This document shows, piece by piece, positions 35,271-43,509 of a DNA stretch of 64,000 nucleotides. The DNA is from Sipunculus nudus. Lineage: Eukaryota > Annelida > Sipuncula > Golfingiida > Sipunculidae. The notes under the pieces are model-generated. The model did not search any database. It was not told the DNA's origin and saw nothing but the letters and a program-made list of their open reading frames with translations. Location: positions 1,178,001-1,242,000 of the forward strand of contig JAPPUL010000095.1 in NCBI GenBank assembly GCA_026874595.1, in the 5' to 3' direction. Position 1 is the stretch's first letter; every line of letters begins with the position of its first letter. Made by a program: the position numbers and the translations under genes.

Positions 35271-35333
35271 ATGTTTTTCTATAGATTAAAAAATAAGCTA
35301 TTAAATAAAAGATATCTTGGATTACCTATATAA
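35271..35333 (+). CDS. Possible 20-codon leader peptide coupled to the next gene
   Basis: A strong GGGAGG (35260-35265) lies 5 bases before an ATG at 35271 that opens a 20-codon basic frame (M-F-F-Y-R-L-K-N-K) ending in TAA at 35331-35333. The next gene starts three bases later (ATG 35337) and has no ribosome-binding site of its own, so ribosomes ending the leader could reinitiate there. It may be a leader peptide for coupling, or the start signal may have drifted by mutation. No conservation evidence is available. Confidence 0.4.
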   Translation: MFFYRLKNKLLNKRYLGLPI

Positions 35334-35336
35334 GAG

Positions 35337-36203
35337 ATGAAGAGAATACTTTATATAAGCTTTATATTAGTAGTATCATTTGGCTATGGAGCGCAACAAA
35401 TCTTTGAACAAAAGCTAAAAGAGCCGGACTACAAAGACATGCATGGCTACTGGAGGGCAGAGATGATATTGTATTATGGGAAGGTTAAGGTAGAGCTTTT
35501 AAGGGAACAAATAATCTATAATTTTAAAGAAGATGGAGAAGGCAGTGTAATATTTGGAGGAGAGGAGAAAGTTTTCAAGTGGGGGTATAAATCGGTTTCG
35601 AACGAGATATCAATTAGGGGGCTGTCATGGGATGGGGCAGCAGGTGGGAGTGGGGCTACATTTGGGTTACAAGACATACGAGAGATAATATTCAACCGTG
35701 CAGGTTTTGGGGGGTCTACTATAATATTAAATAAGAGTTTTTATGGAACAAAAACCTATCTTTATGAATATATGAAAGAAGAGCTTATGCAAGAAGGGTT
35801 TACAGGGGATGGAACGAGTTTCATAGTGCTTGTGCGAGTATCTGAGGGTGAGGCATTAGGGGTTGGTAATAGAGTATTAGGGGTTGGTAATAGAGTAAAG
35901 AAAGGTTCCTTGTTGCGGGATGCAGTTTATGATTATGATAATATAGTAAAGTATCTTTTTGGGAAACGGATATTAATACACAAGGGGCCAAAACGAAAGC
36001 ATCCTGAATATAAGCTTGTGGGATTAGATGAAGAGGGTAAAGGAGCTAAGAAGGAGGTATTGCCTTCAAGAAAGCCAAAGCGTCGAATAAAAGCGAAGGT
36101 GAAGAAGGTGGTAGTTAAGAAGGGGGATAAGAAGGTGAAAAAGGATGAGAAGGTGAAAAAGGGGAGAAAGAAGAAGTATGAAGTACTCAATATATTGGAC
36201 TAA
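35337..36203 (+). CDS. Exported protein of unknown function with lysine-rich tail
   Basis: A 288-residue protein with a signal peptide (about 1-19). Residues 35-125 look beta-rich, with G-Y-W-R-A-E-M-I, I-I-Y-N-F-K-E-D-G-E-G and F-K-W-G-Y-K-S-V-S-N-E-I, spaced as in lipocalin-like folds; this is a shape guess. A 21-bp duplication gives L-G-V-G-N-R-V twice (about 175-190). The last 60 residues are strongly basic (K-K-V-V-V-K-K-G-D-K-K-V-K-K), perhaps for binding peptidoglycan, LPS or nucleic acid. It is the first full gene of the caspase block, 64 bp ahead of the caspase-TPR gene. I recognise no family. Confidence 0.65.
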   Translation: MKRILYISFILVVSFGYGAQQIFEQKLKEPDYKDMHGYWRAEMILYYGKVKVELLREQIIYNFKEDGEGSVIFGGEEKVFKWGYKSVSNEISIRGLSWDGAAGGSGATFGLQDIREIIFNRAGFGGSTIILNKSFYGTKTYLYEYMKEELMQEGFTGDGTSFIVLVRVSEGEALGVGNRVLGVGNRVKKGSLLRDAVYDYDNIVKYLFGKRILIHKGPKRKHPEYKLVGLDEEGKGAKKEVLPSRKPKRRIKAKVKKVVVKKGDKKVKKDEKVKKGRKKKYEVLNILD

Positions 36204-36267
36204 ATCTAAAATATAAAAAGGGAGAGATAGCTTTTATTAAAGGTATAATAAATATAAAAAAGAGGGA

Positions 36268-39192
36268 ATGATGTCAAAATTAGCGATAAAAGGGATGATA
36301 TATCTAGTCCTATTGAAAGTGCTTATGATATTGTTTATTGTAGATTTTGGGCATGCAGGTATATACAAAGGCTTTAAACATGCAAAATACCGAGTATTTT
36401 TGGCAGCGAATGAGGATTACAAGGGTCAAGATTTGGATTTAAAATATACAATAGATGATATAGATTTATACAAGGAATTATTTAAGAAAGTATTCGATGT
36501 TCCAGAGGCAAGGATATCCTACAATAAAAATCTAACAAGAGAAGAATTTATAAGCCGAGCCGGTAGCTTCAAAAGGAGTATAAGAAGAGAAGAGGTTGTA
36601 GTGATAGTATATGCAGGACATGGACATATAAACGGGATGCCAATTTTTGTGGATAGGAAAACGTTATTGCCGAAAGACTTTTTCGAATTTATAAACTCCT
36701 TTAAAAATGACACAATACTTATAATGGACTCATGCTACTCGGGAGCAGAAGGAACAAAGAGCACAATATTAAATGCAGCAAGTATAGAAAGTGCAACAGC
36801 AGATATACCGGTATTATTTGCGGATAAAGAGATAAAAGAAGAAAAAGGCTACCGTAAAAACATACTGAGGATATATAGTAGTTTATCAAGCCAACAATCA
36901 CGGGAGGCAGATTATAGGGGTGTAAAAAAGCTAAAAAAGCATCTGGGGAAGACGTATAGTTTTTTAGATAAGATAGGGTATAAAGGAGGAGGCAATGGTA
37001 TATTCAGCATATTGCTAGCCTCATTCTTCGCAGAAATAAGTTTAAAGCGAAAGAATTATACCTACGATTCCTTAGGCTCCTATATAAATACAAAAGTAAC
37101 GTTAATGGAAAATGAAGGATATATAAACCAACGTCCCAAAATAGTTCCATTTGGTTCACCCTTTAAAAACCGTAGTAACTATTTCATATTGTATAAAGAT
37201 TTCGAAGAAGTAGTAGAAGATAGTCGGGAAGGGAAATTATATAAGTTAGGCTTTGCCAAAGAGCGTGCGGGAAAATATCGCCAAGCGCTAAAGTATTACG
37301 AGACACTATATAATGAAAACCCGGACTATGTGGGAATAAAGGGACGGATATCAGAATGTTTCTTACGGATAGGAATAAGCTATCAGGGGACAGAAACGGA
37401 AACGTATGTAAGATTTTTGCGACGAGCTTTAAAATTCAATCCGAAGTCAACCTTTGCCCTAAGTGCGCTTGCACAAGCAGAGGTATCGCAAGGTAAGTAT
37501 GAAGAAGGGCTTAAGATTTTTAAGAAAGTATTAAATGTAGCGCAAGAGTATGAACTAACATGGCTAAAAGCAAATACAAATATAAATATAGGTTATGTAT
37601 ACTATGTAACAGAACAGGTTTCGCAAGCGATTAAGTATTTTGAGAGCGGCCTTAATGAAAGTATAAAGATAAAAGATTATCAAGGCCAAGTACTTGCGCG
37701 TAATTACCTAGGGTCCTTATACCTTAGTCAAGGAGATAGGCAAAGTGCGTTTAAAGAGTTTGAAGAGGTAGAAAGGCTTAGCCGTAAGACAGGAGACAAG
37801 GTGGGGGAGTCTAGTGCACAAAATAACTTAGGCTTTGTGTTCATGGGGGATAGAAAATATGAGTTAGCACTTAAGGAATTTTTAAAAAGCTACGAGATAC
37901 AAAAGGGACTTAGAGGAGATAGCGCGCAGCGGATAAAGATATTGAATAACCTTGGCTTTGTATATGGCAAATTAGGGAGGTATAAAGAGGCGGAAAGATA
38001 TTATAAGCTGAGTGCTGAGTCCTATGGTGGTGGCAGGATAAAAGATAAGTCGATGGTGGGAATATATATTAATTTGTCAGAAATATATACAAAGCAAAGA
38101 AAATATAAGGAAGCCCTAAAGGTCCTTGACGAAGCAGAATTGCTTTTAAAGGAGGAAGACAGAGCAGACACTATAAAAATATTGCTATCCCGCGGGAACG
38201 TAATGTTCCGTAGTGGCAAGTTCGAAACAGCAGAGAGATTATACCAGAGGGCAAGACAGTTATCGGAAGTGGGAGGAGATGTAAAGGGTGCAGTATATGC
38301 GTCAGTAGACTTATCCCTAGTTTATGAGGCATGGATACAAGAATATCTAAAGAGAAAAGAGTATAAGGAGGCTTTATTGATACTTGGGAAGGTACTAGTA
38401 ATTTATAAGGAGCTTGAAAACCGTGCGTCGATAGGGATAACGTATGCGAATATAGGTTATGTTTATTATACGGAAAAGGCTTACGAGAAGGCGCTTGATT
38501 TTTTATATAAGGGGCTTAGATATTACAGGAGAGGAGATGTTGGGCAAATAGAGCTAATACCCAAGTATATAAATACAATATTGCTAAAGCTTGGCTATGC
38601 CTCAACAGAGGATAAGGAGTATAAAGAAGCAATAAACAGTTTTTCAAAAGCGCTTGAAATAAGCCGAGGGATGGGAGATAATAAAGGGTCGGGTAAGGCC
38701 TCATCAGCGCTTGCATGGGTTTACGGTAAGCTTAAAGATCGTAAAAGCATACTAAAGTATTATAAACTAAGCCTTAATTTTTTTCTATTGTCAAAGGATG
38801 AAGATGGTATAATAAGGACATATTATAGTCTTGGGGTATATTATCATAGTAATGATGTATTTAAATCATACGATAATTTTAAAAGGGCGTATTACTATCT
38901 AGATGATAATCCAAAGCATAGATTATATAATATGGTAGTTAGTAACATGTTAAACAGTGGTAATTTGCTTGCAGGTAATTTATTAAAGGGAAAGAAATAC
39001 AAGTTGTCAATATTGTATTATAAGGAGGTATTGTCTGAGCTAAAGAGGGTAAGAGGGGCGGGGAAGTATACTAAGTTAGTGATTTCATTATTAAAGGGTT
39101 TGGTAATATCCTATAGGGAGCGAGGTGATAGTGGTGATAGTAAAGAGGCAAAACAGTATGAAAGAGAGCTTAAGAAATACTTAAAGAAATAA
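36268..39192 (+). CDS. Exported caspase-fold (C14) protease with long TPR array
   Basis: A 974-residue protein: a signal peptide or anchor (about 8-30), a caspase-like domain (about 40-310), then about fifteen TPR-type helical repeats (330-970). The catalytic dyad is intact: H118 in Y-A-G-H-G-H and C156 in I-M-D-S-C-Y-S-G, both standard for the caspase/metacaspase clan. The TPRs show N-N-L-G-F-V-Y-G-K-L-G-R-Y-K-E-A-type units. Prokaryotic caspase-TPR proteins are thought to be regulated proteases with repeats as sensors or partner docks. A signal peptide puts this one outside the cytoplasm, unlike most CHAT/caspase defence proteins. A homologue without the dyad lies at 40508-42643. GAGGG precedes the ATG. 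Confidence 0.85.
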   Translation: MMSKLAIKGMIYLVLLKVLMILFIVDFGHAGIYKGFKHAKYRVFLAANEDYKGQDLDLKYTIDDIDLYKELFKKVFDVPEARISYNKNLTREEFISRAGSFKRSIRREEVVVIVYAGHGHINGMPIFVDRKTLLPKDFFEFINSFKNDTILIMDSCYSGAEGTKSTILNAASIESATADIPVLFADKEIKEEKGYRKNILRIYSSLSSQQSREADYRGVKKLKKHLGKTYSFLDKIGYKGGGNGIFSILLASFFAEISLKRKNYTYDSLGSYINTKVTLMENEGYINQRPKIVPFGSPFKNRSNYFILYKDFEEVVEDSREGKLYKLGFAKERAGKYRQALKYYETLYNENPDYVGIKGRISECFLRIGISYQGTETETYVRFLRRALKFNPKSTFALSALAQAEVSQGKYEEGLKIFKKVLNVAQEYELTWLKANTNINIGYVYYVTEQVSQAIKYFESGLNESIKIKDYQGQVLARNYLGSLYLSQGDRQSAFKEFEEVERLSRKTGDKVGESSAQNNLGFVFMGDRKYELALKEFLKSYEIQKGLRGDSAQRIKILNNLGFVYGKLGRYKEAERYYKLSAESYGGGRIKDKSMVGIYINLSEIYTKQRKYKEALKVLDEAELLLKEEDRADTIKILLSRGNVMFRSGKFETAERLYQRARQLSEVGGDVKGAVYASVDLSLVYEAWIQEYLKRKEYKEALLILGKVLVIYKELENRASIGITYANIGYVYYTEKAYEKALDFLYKGLRYYRRGDVGQIELIPKYINTILLKLGYASTEDKEYKEAINSFSKALEISRGMGDNKGSGKASSALAWVYGKLKDRKSILKYYKLSLNFFLLSKDEDGIIRTYYSLGVYYHSNDVFKSYDNFKRAYYYLDDNPKHRLYNMVVSNMLNSGNLLAGNLLKGKKYKLSILYYKEVLSELKRVRGAGKYTKLVISLLKGLVISYRERGDSGDSKEAKQYERELKKYLKK

Positions 39193-39265
39193 AGGCTATA
39201 AAGGCTATAGTAATAAAACTAAGGATTAAAGCTAGATTAATAAAAGGAGGGATAAACAGTTAAAG

Positions 39266-39871
39266 ATGCGAGTAATAAACGTAGGACTTATGATAGTAGT
39301 GCTAGTGCAGCTAATTAATGTAGGCTGTGGGCGTGGGCAACAATCAGCACGTAGTGATTATGACAGACAAAAGAATTTGGTATCACAGGGTTGGCATTTG
39401 GTAAAGCGGTGGGATTTTTACAATGAGATATTAGATTGGAATCACACAACGATAACGGAGGGCAAACGAGGAGGGGTAGTGGTTGTAAAGGATGGTTCGG
39501 TAGGGTTTGGCTATGCTCGTGACGGGGGTTATTTATTTTATCAAAGTCGGGTAACACCGCTTCCTAATTTTAATTATATGTTGATTGCCCGTGTAAAAAC
39601 TAACAAGCCCTATCGAGCTCTGATGGGTTTTTACGATAAAGCAGGTCAAACTGTACTAGGAGCTCACCGGATAAAAAGCACGGATTGGCAAGTAATAAGC
39701 TCTGTAATAAGCTTTAATCCGACATCAGGCGAACGGATTCCGGTATTGTTATATCCAGCATTTCACAATCTAACATATACAGACTATACATACGTGGACT
39801 GGGTAGAATTTTGGATATATCCGGATAAGGAGTTGTATAAGGATGAGCTAGGTCAAACTAGGAATAAATAA
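39266..39871 (+). CDS. Putative lipoprotein with beta-sandwich-like domain
   Basis: A 201-residue protein. The signal peptide ends L-I-N-V-G-C (C21), a relaxed lipobox. The mature part has aromatic-rich beta strands (W-H-L-V-K-R-W-D-F-Y, Y-M-L-I-A-R-V-K-T-N, V-D-W-V-E-F-W-I-Y-P), the spacing of carbohydrate-binding or jelly-roll modules; no family is recognised. It lies between the caspase-TPR gene (73 bp upstream) and a beta-barrel gene (102 bp downstream), all on the plus strand, so it probably belongs to the same envelope system. GGAGGG lies 14 bases before the ATG. Confidence 0.65.
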   Translation: MRVINVGLMIVVLVQLINVGCGRGQQSARSDYDRQKNLVSQGWHLVKRWDFYNEILDWNHTTITEGKRGGVVVVKDGSVGFGYARDGGYLFYQSRVTPLPNFNYMLIARVKTNKPYRALMGFYDKAGQTVLGAHRIKSTDWQVISSVISFNPTSGERIPVLLYPAFHNLTYTDYTYVDWVEFWIYPDKELYKDELGQTRNK

Positions 39872-39973
39872 ACAGGTTAGAGATTTAAAAATACGGTAAG
39901 GCTATTAAACTTAAATTAAGATATAAAGATATAGAAAAATATAAGACCTGGAGTATAATGGGGATTGGATTAA

Positions 39974-40504
39974 ATGAGAAAAAAAGAACTACTGCTAATA
40001 GTATTAATGTTGGTATTATCCGCAGAGCTAGGACATAGCCTGATTAATATAGACTTTGGGGCAGGATATGGCTTAAAGCCAGTAGCTGCACAGGGAGAAA
40101 CAAAAGATGCCCTGCCGTACTATAGTGGAGGAGTAGGAATAGATTTAGTAAGAATACAAGATAGTGCAATGTTGCAACTACGGTTTGGGATATCACATGG
40201 GGATTACACAGCATCGACAACGGAAGTGTCTCTAACGACATTATTTATAGGTCCACGTCTTGTGTTTGCAGGGAACCGCTTTCCTGATTGGCTTGCGTTA
40301 TACCTTGATTTTGGAATTGGGCTGGTATCAAATAAAGGGGCACTAGCAGATGGGTCTAAAAGTTCGTTTAACACAGTATTTGGAGTTGGGCTTGGGCTTG
40401 AGTTTTATGTTTGGGAAGGACTGTATTTAGGTTTTGGAATGAGTTATTATTCAACATTTAATATAGTAAATGTCTATCCGTTTATAGGCTATAGGATAAG
40501 ATAG
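39974..40504 (+). CDS. Small outer-membrane beta-barrel protein
   Basis: A 176-residue protein with a signal peptide (about 1-22, K-K-E-L-L-L-I-V then L-G-H-S) and alternating hydrophobic strands ending in aromatic girdle residues: I-D-F-G-A-G-Y-G-L, A-L-Y-L-D-F-G-I-G-L, F-G-V-G-L-G-L-E-F-Y-V, Y-L-G-F-G-M-S-Y-Y. This is the profile of an eight-stranded outer-membrane barrel. The stop lies 3 bp before the pseudocaspase gene, so the two are tightly coupled. It may anchor or display the caspase-fold proteins; that is inference. Confidence 0.7.
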   Translation: MRKKELLLIVLMLVLSAELGHSLINIDFGAGYGLKPVAAQGETKDALPYYSGGVGIDLVRIQDSAMLQLRFGISHGDYTASTTEVSLTTLFIGPRLVFAGNRFPDWLALYLDFGIGLVSNKGALADGSKSSFNTVFGVGLGLEFYVWEGLYLGFGMSYYSTFNIVNVYPFIGYRIR

Positions 40505-40507
40505 AGT

Positions 40508-42643
40508 GTGATAAGCAAAATAATACTAATATTATTAAGTATCGTATGGTTTTTATGGTCGTGTAGTGTAAGTGATGATGTAAAGACGGCTCGATATGGT
40601 AGCAGTGCAGATAGAGCGACAACACCATATGGACTTAGGAAGGGGATGACAAAGGAGGAGAGGAAGAAGATATTAGGAAACCGGTATAATTTAAGTGGAG
40701 AGAATCTTTCCTATAGTGCAAATAAGGTAAATCGTTATGGGCTTCCGTCATATGATAAGGATAAGGAAGAGGAGTATATAGGTAAATATATAAATAAATT
40801 TAGCTATAGTGCGCTTGAAAAGGAGCGGATAACGCCATATGAGTTATTTACTGAATATATAGCGTATGAACATGACTATTTAACAATATTTAAGTTTTAT
40901 AAGAAACCAAAGATTAAAGCGTTACTAATAGGGAATAAGGATTATCCGAAAGAGAGTTTAAGCTATCCGTTAGAAGATGTTAATGTATTTAAAGTTTTCT
41001 TGAAGAAGGTGCTTGGGGTTCCTGAAAGCCGAATAAAGGTCGCCAAGAATATAAGTTCAGAAAGCTTTAAGGATGAGTTATTGGAATTTTCGAATGGGCT
41101 TGAAGAGAAGGACCTGGTATTAATATATTATTCTGGCTATGGTGCTTTAGATGGAACGCCATTATTTGTAGATATGCAAAGCATAAATAGTGAACTGTTT
41201 CATAGCATGATAAACAGCTTTTCAAATGACACGGTTATCATAATGGATAGTGCATATTATGATGATGGGCAAGATGCGCTTGCTCCAAGCGTAAAACAAG
41301 TTGTTGAGACAACAGTACCAAGAGATAATATATTTAGATTTTATAGTAACTTACGACAAAAGGAATATAAGGAAGGCAAGTATAAGACCCATTTCATCTT
41401 ACGTGATATATTAAGAAAAACGTATGGACTGATAGATCAGATGGAGCTTACACCTAAAGGGAATGGACTTTTCACATTACTATTTCTGTCATTCTTTGCC
41501 GACTTTTCGTATTTCAATCCATCATATCTTGAAGCAGACTATGAAACTGTCTCCTCTTATATAAACAACATAATATCAATTGTTGAAGAACAATATGGAC
41601 AAACAGAAGGATTTGTTATTGCTCGTCCAAACATATATCCATTGTTGAATGTAGAATTTTTGCATTCGGAAAACGATTATATATTATTTAGGAATGAGTC
41701 CTTTAAGAGGGCTTACAATAGGAATTTGGTCTTGCAGGCAATATACCAAAAGGCACTACAACTGCGTAACCAAAGACAATATCGTCTTGCGACAAATTTA
41801 TTTGCAGAACTTGTGTCAGGAGGAGGAGATTATAAGGATGCTAAAAGCCTATTAGCATCATGTTACTTATCACTTGCAGAGCTTGAAAAGGAACGTGACA
41901 AGGCAATATTTTTATATAAGATGGCTCTTAAATATGATTCAAGCTCAGTGGATGCTTTATATGGGCTTGGAATGCTTTATAGTGAGGCTGGTCAAACAGA
42001 TAAAGCACAAGAGATATTAAATAAAGCTAGACAAAATTTGTCTGGGCCTAAAGCAAAAGAATTTATTGCAAAGATAGAGGCAGCTTTAGCAAGTTTAAAA
42101 GCAGAAGATGACTCTCCATATGGACTTCTTAGAAAGGGCTATTTGGCTTATAAGGCAAATTCTTTGGAAAAAGCTATGAATTATTTTGTTAGAGCTGAGG
42201 ATGGATTTAAAAAGTTAGGGGATACTCTTTATATGGCAACGGCTATAAATAACCAAGGGAGCGTACATACAAGTAAAGGTCAATATGATAATGCGTTAAA
42301 ATTCTATCAAAGTTCATTAGATATCAAAGAAGGGATAGATGATTACGAAGGAATTGGGAATACTTATAACAATTTGGGTGTTCTATATTACAAAAAAGGG
42401 GAATATAAAAAGTCAGTGAATTATTTTAATAAGGCTTTGGATATATTTTCAAAGCTTAAAATAATTGATTTAAATGTAGCTCAAACCTATATAGGGCTTG
42501 GGCGTTCATATGTTGCTATTAATAATTGGGAAGAGGCTTATATTGTACAAAAACAAGCAGTTGATATATTAACTTTTACAAAAGCACCATTTTTGCAAAA
42601 AGAACAAATGAAATTGGAAGATATTAGAAAGAAAATATTTTAA
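40508..42643 (+). CDS. Catalytically inactive caspase-fold lipoprotein with TPRs (pseudocaspase)
   Basis: A 711-residue protein starting at GTG 40508. The signal peptide ends L-W-S-C (C19), so it is a probable lipoprotein. Residues 135-400 align along their length with the caspase domain at 36268, sharing L-E-D-V-N-V-F-K-V-F-L-K-K-V-L-G-V-P-E-S-R-I and G-N-G-L-F-T-L-L-F. Both catalytic positions are replaced: the His becomes Y211 (Y-S-G-Y-G-A) and the Cys becomes A249 (M-D-S-A-Y-Y-D). TPRs follow (about 425-690), with A-I-N-N-Q-G-S-V-H and N-L-G-V-L-Y-Y-K-K-G-E-Y-type units. I infer a regulatory or scaffolding partner of the active paralogue. Four bases separate it from the barrel gene. Confidence 0.85.
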   Translation: MISKIILILLSIVWFLWSCSVSDDVKTARYGSSADRATTPYGLRKGMTKEERKKILGNRYNLSGENLSYSANKVNRYGLPSYDKDKEEEYIGKYINKFSYSALEKERITPYELFTEYIAYEHDYLTIFKFYKKPKIKALLIGNKDYPKESLSYPLEDVNVFKVFLKKVLGVPESRIKVAKNISSESFKDELLEFSNGLEEKDLVLIYYSGYGALDGTPLFVDMQSINSELFHSMINSFSNDTVIIMDSAYYDDGQDALAPSVKQVVETTVPRDNIFRFYSNLRQKEYKEGKYKTHFILRDILRKTYGLIDQMELTPKGNGLFTLLFLSFFADFSYFNPSYLEADYETVSSYINNIISIVEEQYGQTEGFVIARPNIYPLLNVEFLHSENDYILFRNESFKRAYNRNLVLQAIYQKALQLRNQRQYRLATNLFAELVSGGGDYKDAKSLLASCYLSLAELEKERDKAIFLYKMALKYDSSSVDALYGLGMLYSEAGQTDKAQEILNKARQNLSGPKAKEFIAKIEAALASLKAEDDSPYGLLRKGYLAYKANSLEKAMNYFVRAEDGFKKLGDTLYMATAINNQGSVHTSKGQYDNALKFYQSSLDIKEGIDDYEGIGNTYNNLGVLYYKKGEYKKSVNYFNKALDIFSKLKIIDLNVAQTYIGLGRSYVAINNWEEAYIVQKQAVDILTFTKAPFLQKEQMKLEDIRKKIF

Positions 42644-42714
42644 TGTTTTTGTGTTATATTTAATATAATAGTCAATGGATACTGTCTGTTGGCAAAAATA
42701 AATGGAGGTTAAAT

Positions 42715-43431
42715 ATGTGTAAGTTACGAAAAGCATCATTATATCTGATGCTTGCGGCTATGGTATCTATGGTTGGTACCTTAGGGGCAGATAGTTTAGA
42801 TATAGATGATGACCAAGAGATTCTAACCTTTGCGTCAAAACGTGGTACTAAAACGCCTCAACTTGTAAGTCTATCTCAAGCTGATAGGATGATCCAAAAA
42901 GGTTATATCCAAACTGAAGTAAACTTTTTAATATACGATGAAAACAAAGATAAGCTACAAAGCGTATATGGGAAGGCTGTTGCTTCTGGTGGACAAAAGT
43001 ATACCATTAATGTTAGGGGACATAATCAGTCTCTTTATTTCTATGCTTATAGAGTGGATACTAACAAAAAAGTAGAAAAGCTCTTTCCTTCTGGATATGA
43101 AAAGTTCTACACGAAAAATCCTATTCGAAAGTATGTGAACTATACTCTTCCTCTAGAAGAGACTAAATGGTTGACTTTTGGTAATCGTAAAGGTGTTGAG
43201 AACTTCTACTTCTTTGCTTCAAAGCAACCTATTCAAAAGCTAGACGGCAAAGAGGTTAGGCTAAGGACTTTGAATACTCTTTTAGCTGATTACGGCGGCA
43301 AGAGTTACAATGCTTCTGTAAACCAAAAGAAAGAAGTTAAGGTTAAATATCAGGTTTATCCTAATACAGTTTGGTTTAAGAAAGTTTATGCTGAAAAAGT
43401 TGTTGTAGTTAACCAAGGGATAGACAACTAA
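42715..43431 (+). CDS. Exported DUF4384-like protein
   Basis: A 238-residue protein with a signal peptide (about 1-24, ending L-G-A-D). The central region S-L-Y-F-Y-A-Y-R-V-D-T-N-K-K-V-E-K-L-F-P followed by I-R-K-Y-V-N-Y-T-L-P and N-F-Y-F-F-A-S-K-Q-P-I has the layout of DUF4384, a domain often fused to caspase or TPR proteins. A good GGAGG precedes ATG 42715 and TATAAT at 42664-42669 suggests its own promoter. Codons here favour T/C-ending types more than the preceding genes, which may mean higher expression. A strong terminator follows. I take it as a partner of the caspase pair. Confidence 0.7.
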   Translation: MCKLRKASLYLMLAAMVSMVGTLGADSLDIDDDQEILTFASKRGTKTPQLVSLSQADRMIQKGYIQTEVNFLIYDENKDKLQSVYGKAVASGGQKYTINVRGHNQSLYFYAYRVDTNKKVEKLFPSGYEKFYTKNPIRKYVNYTLPLEETKWLTFGNRKGVENFYFFASKQPIQKLDGKEVRLRTLNTLLADYGGKSYNASVNQKKEVKVKYQVYPNTVWFKKVYAEKVVVVNQGIDN

Positions 43432-43466
43432 GCAAATAGCTTAAAACAAAAGTTTTTTAACATCGT

Positions 43467-43500
43467 GAGGTCTTGAGGGTTATCCTTAAGGCCTCTTTTA
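43467..43500 (+). terminator. Intrinsic terminator closing the caspase block
   Basis: A 12-bp stem (GAGGTCTTGAGG with CCTTAAGGCCTC, two G-T wobbles) around a five-base loop is followed by TTTTA. It begins 35 bp after the DUF4384-like stop and separates that block from the convergent gene at 43510. The arms and T-run are seen directly. Confidence 0.85.
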
Positions 43501-43509
43501 AAATACATA

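Noticed and set aside
36268-42643. Calling the caspase pair an anti-phage defence system
   Set aside because: Both proteins have export signals and neighbours are envelope proteins, while caspase-type defence effectors act in the cytoplasm with sensor genes that are absent here.
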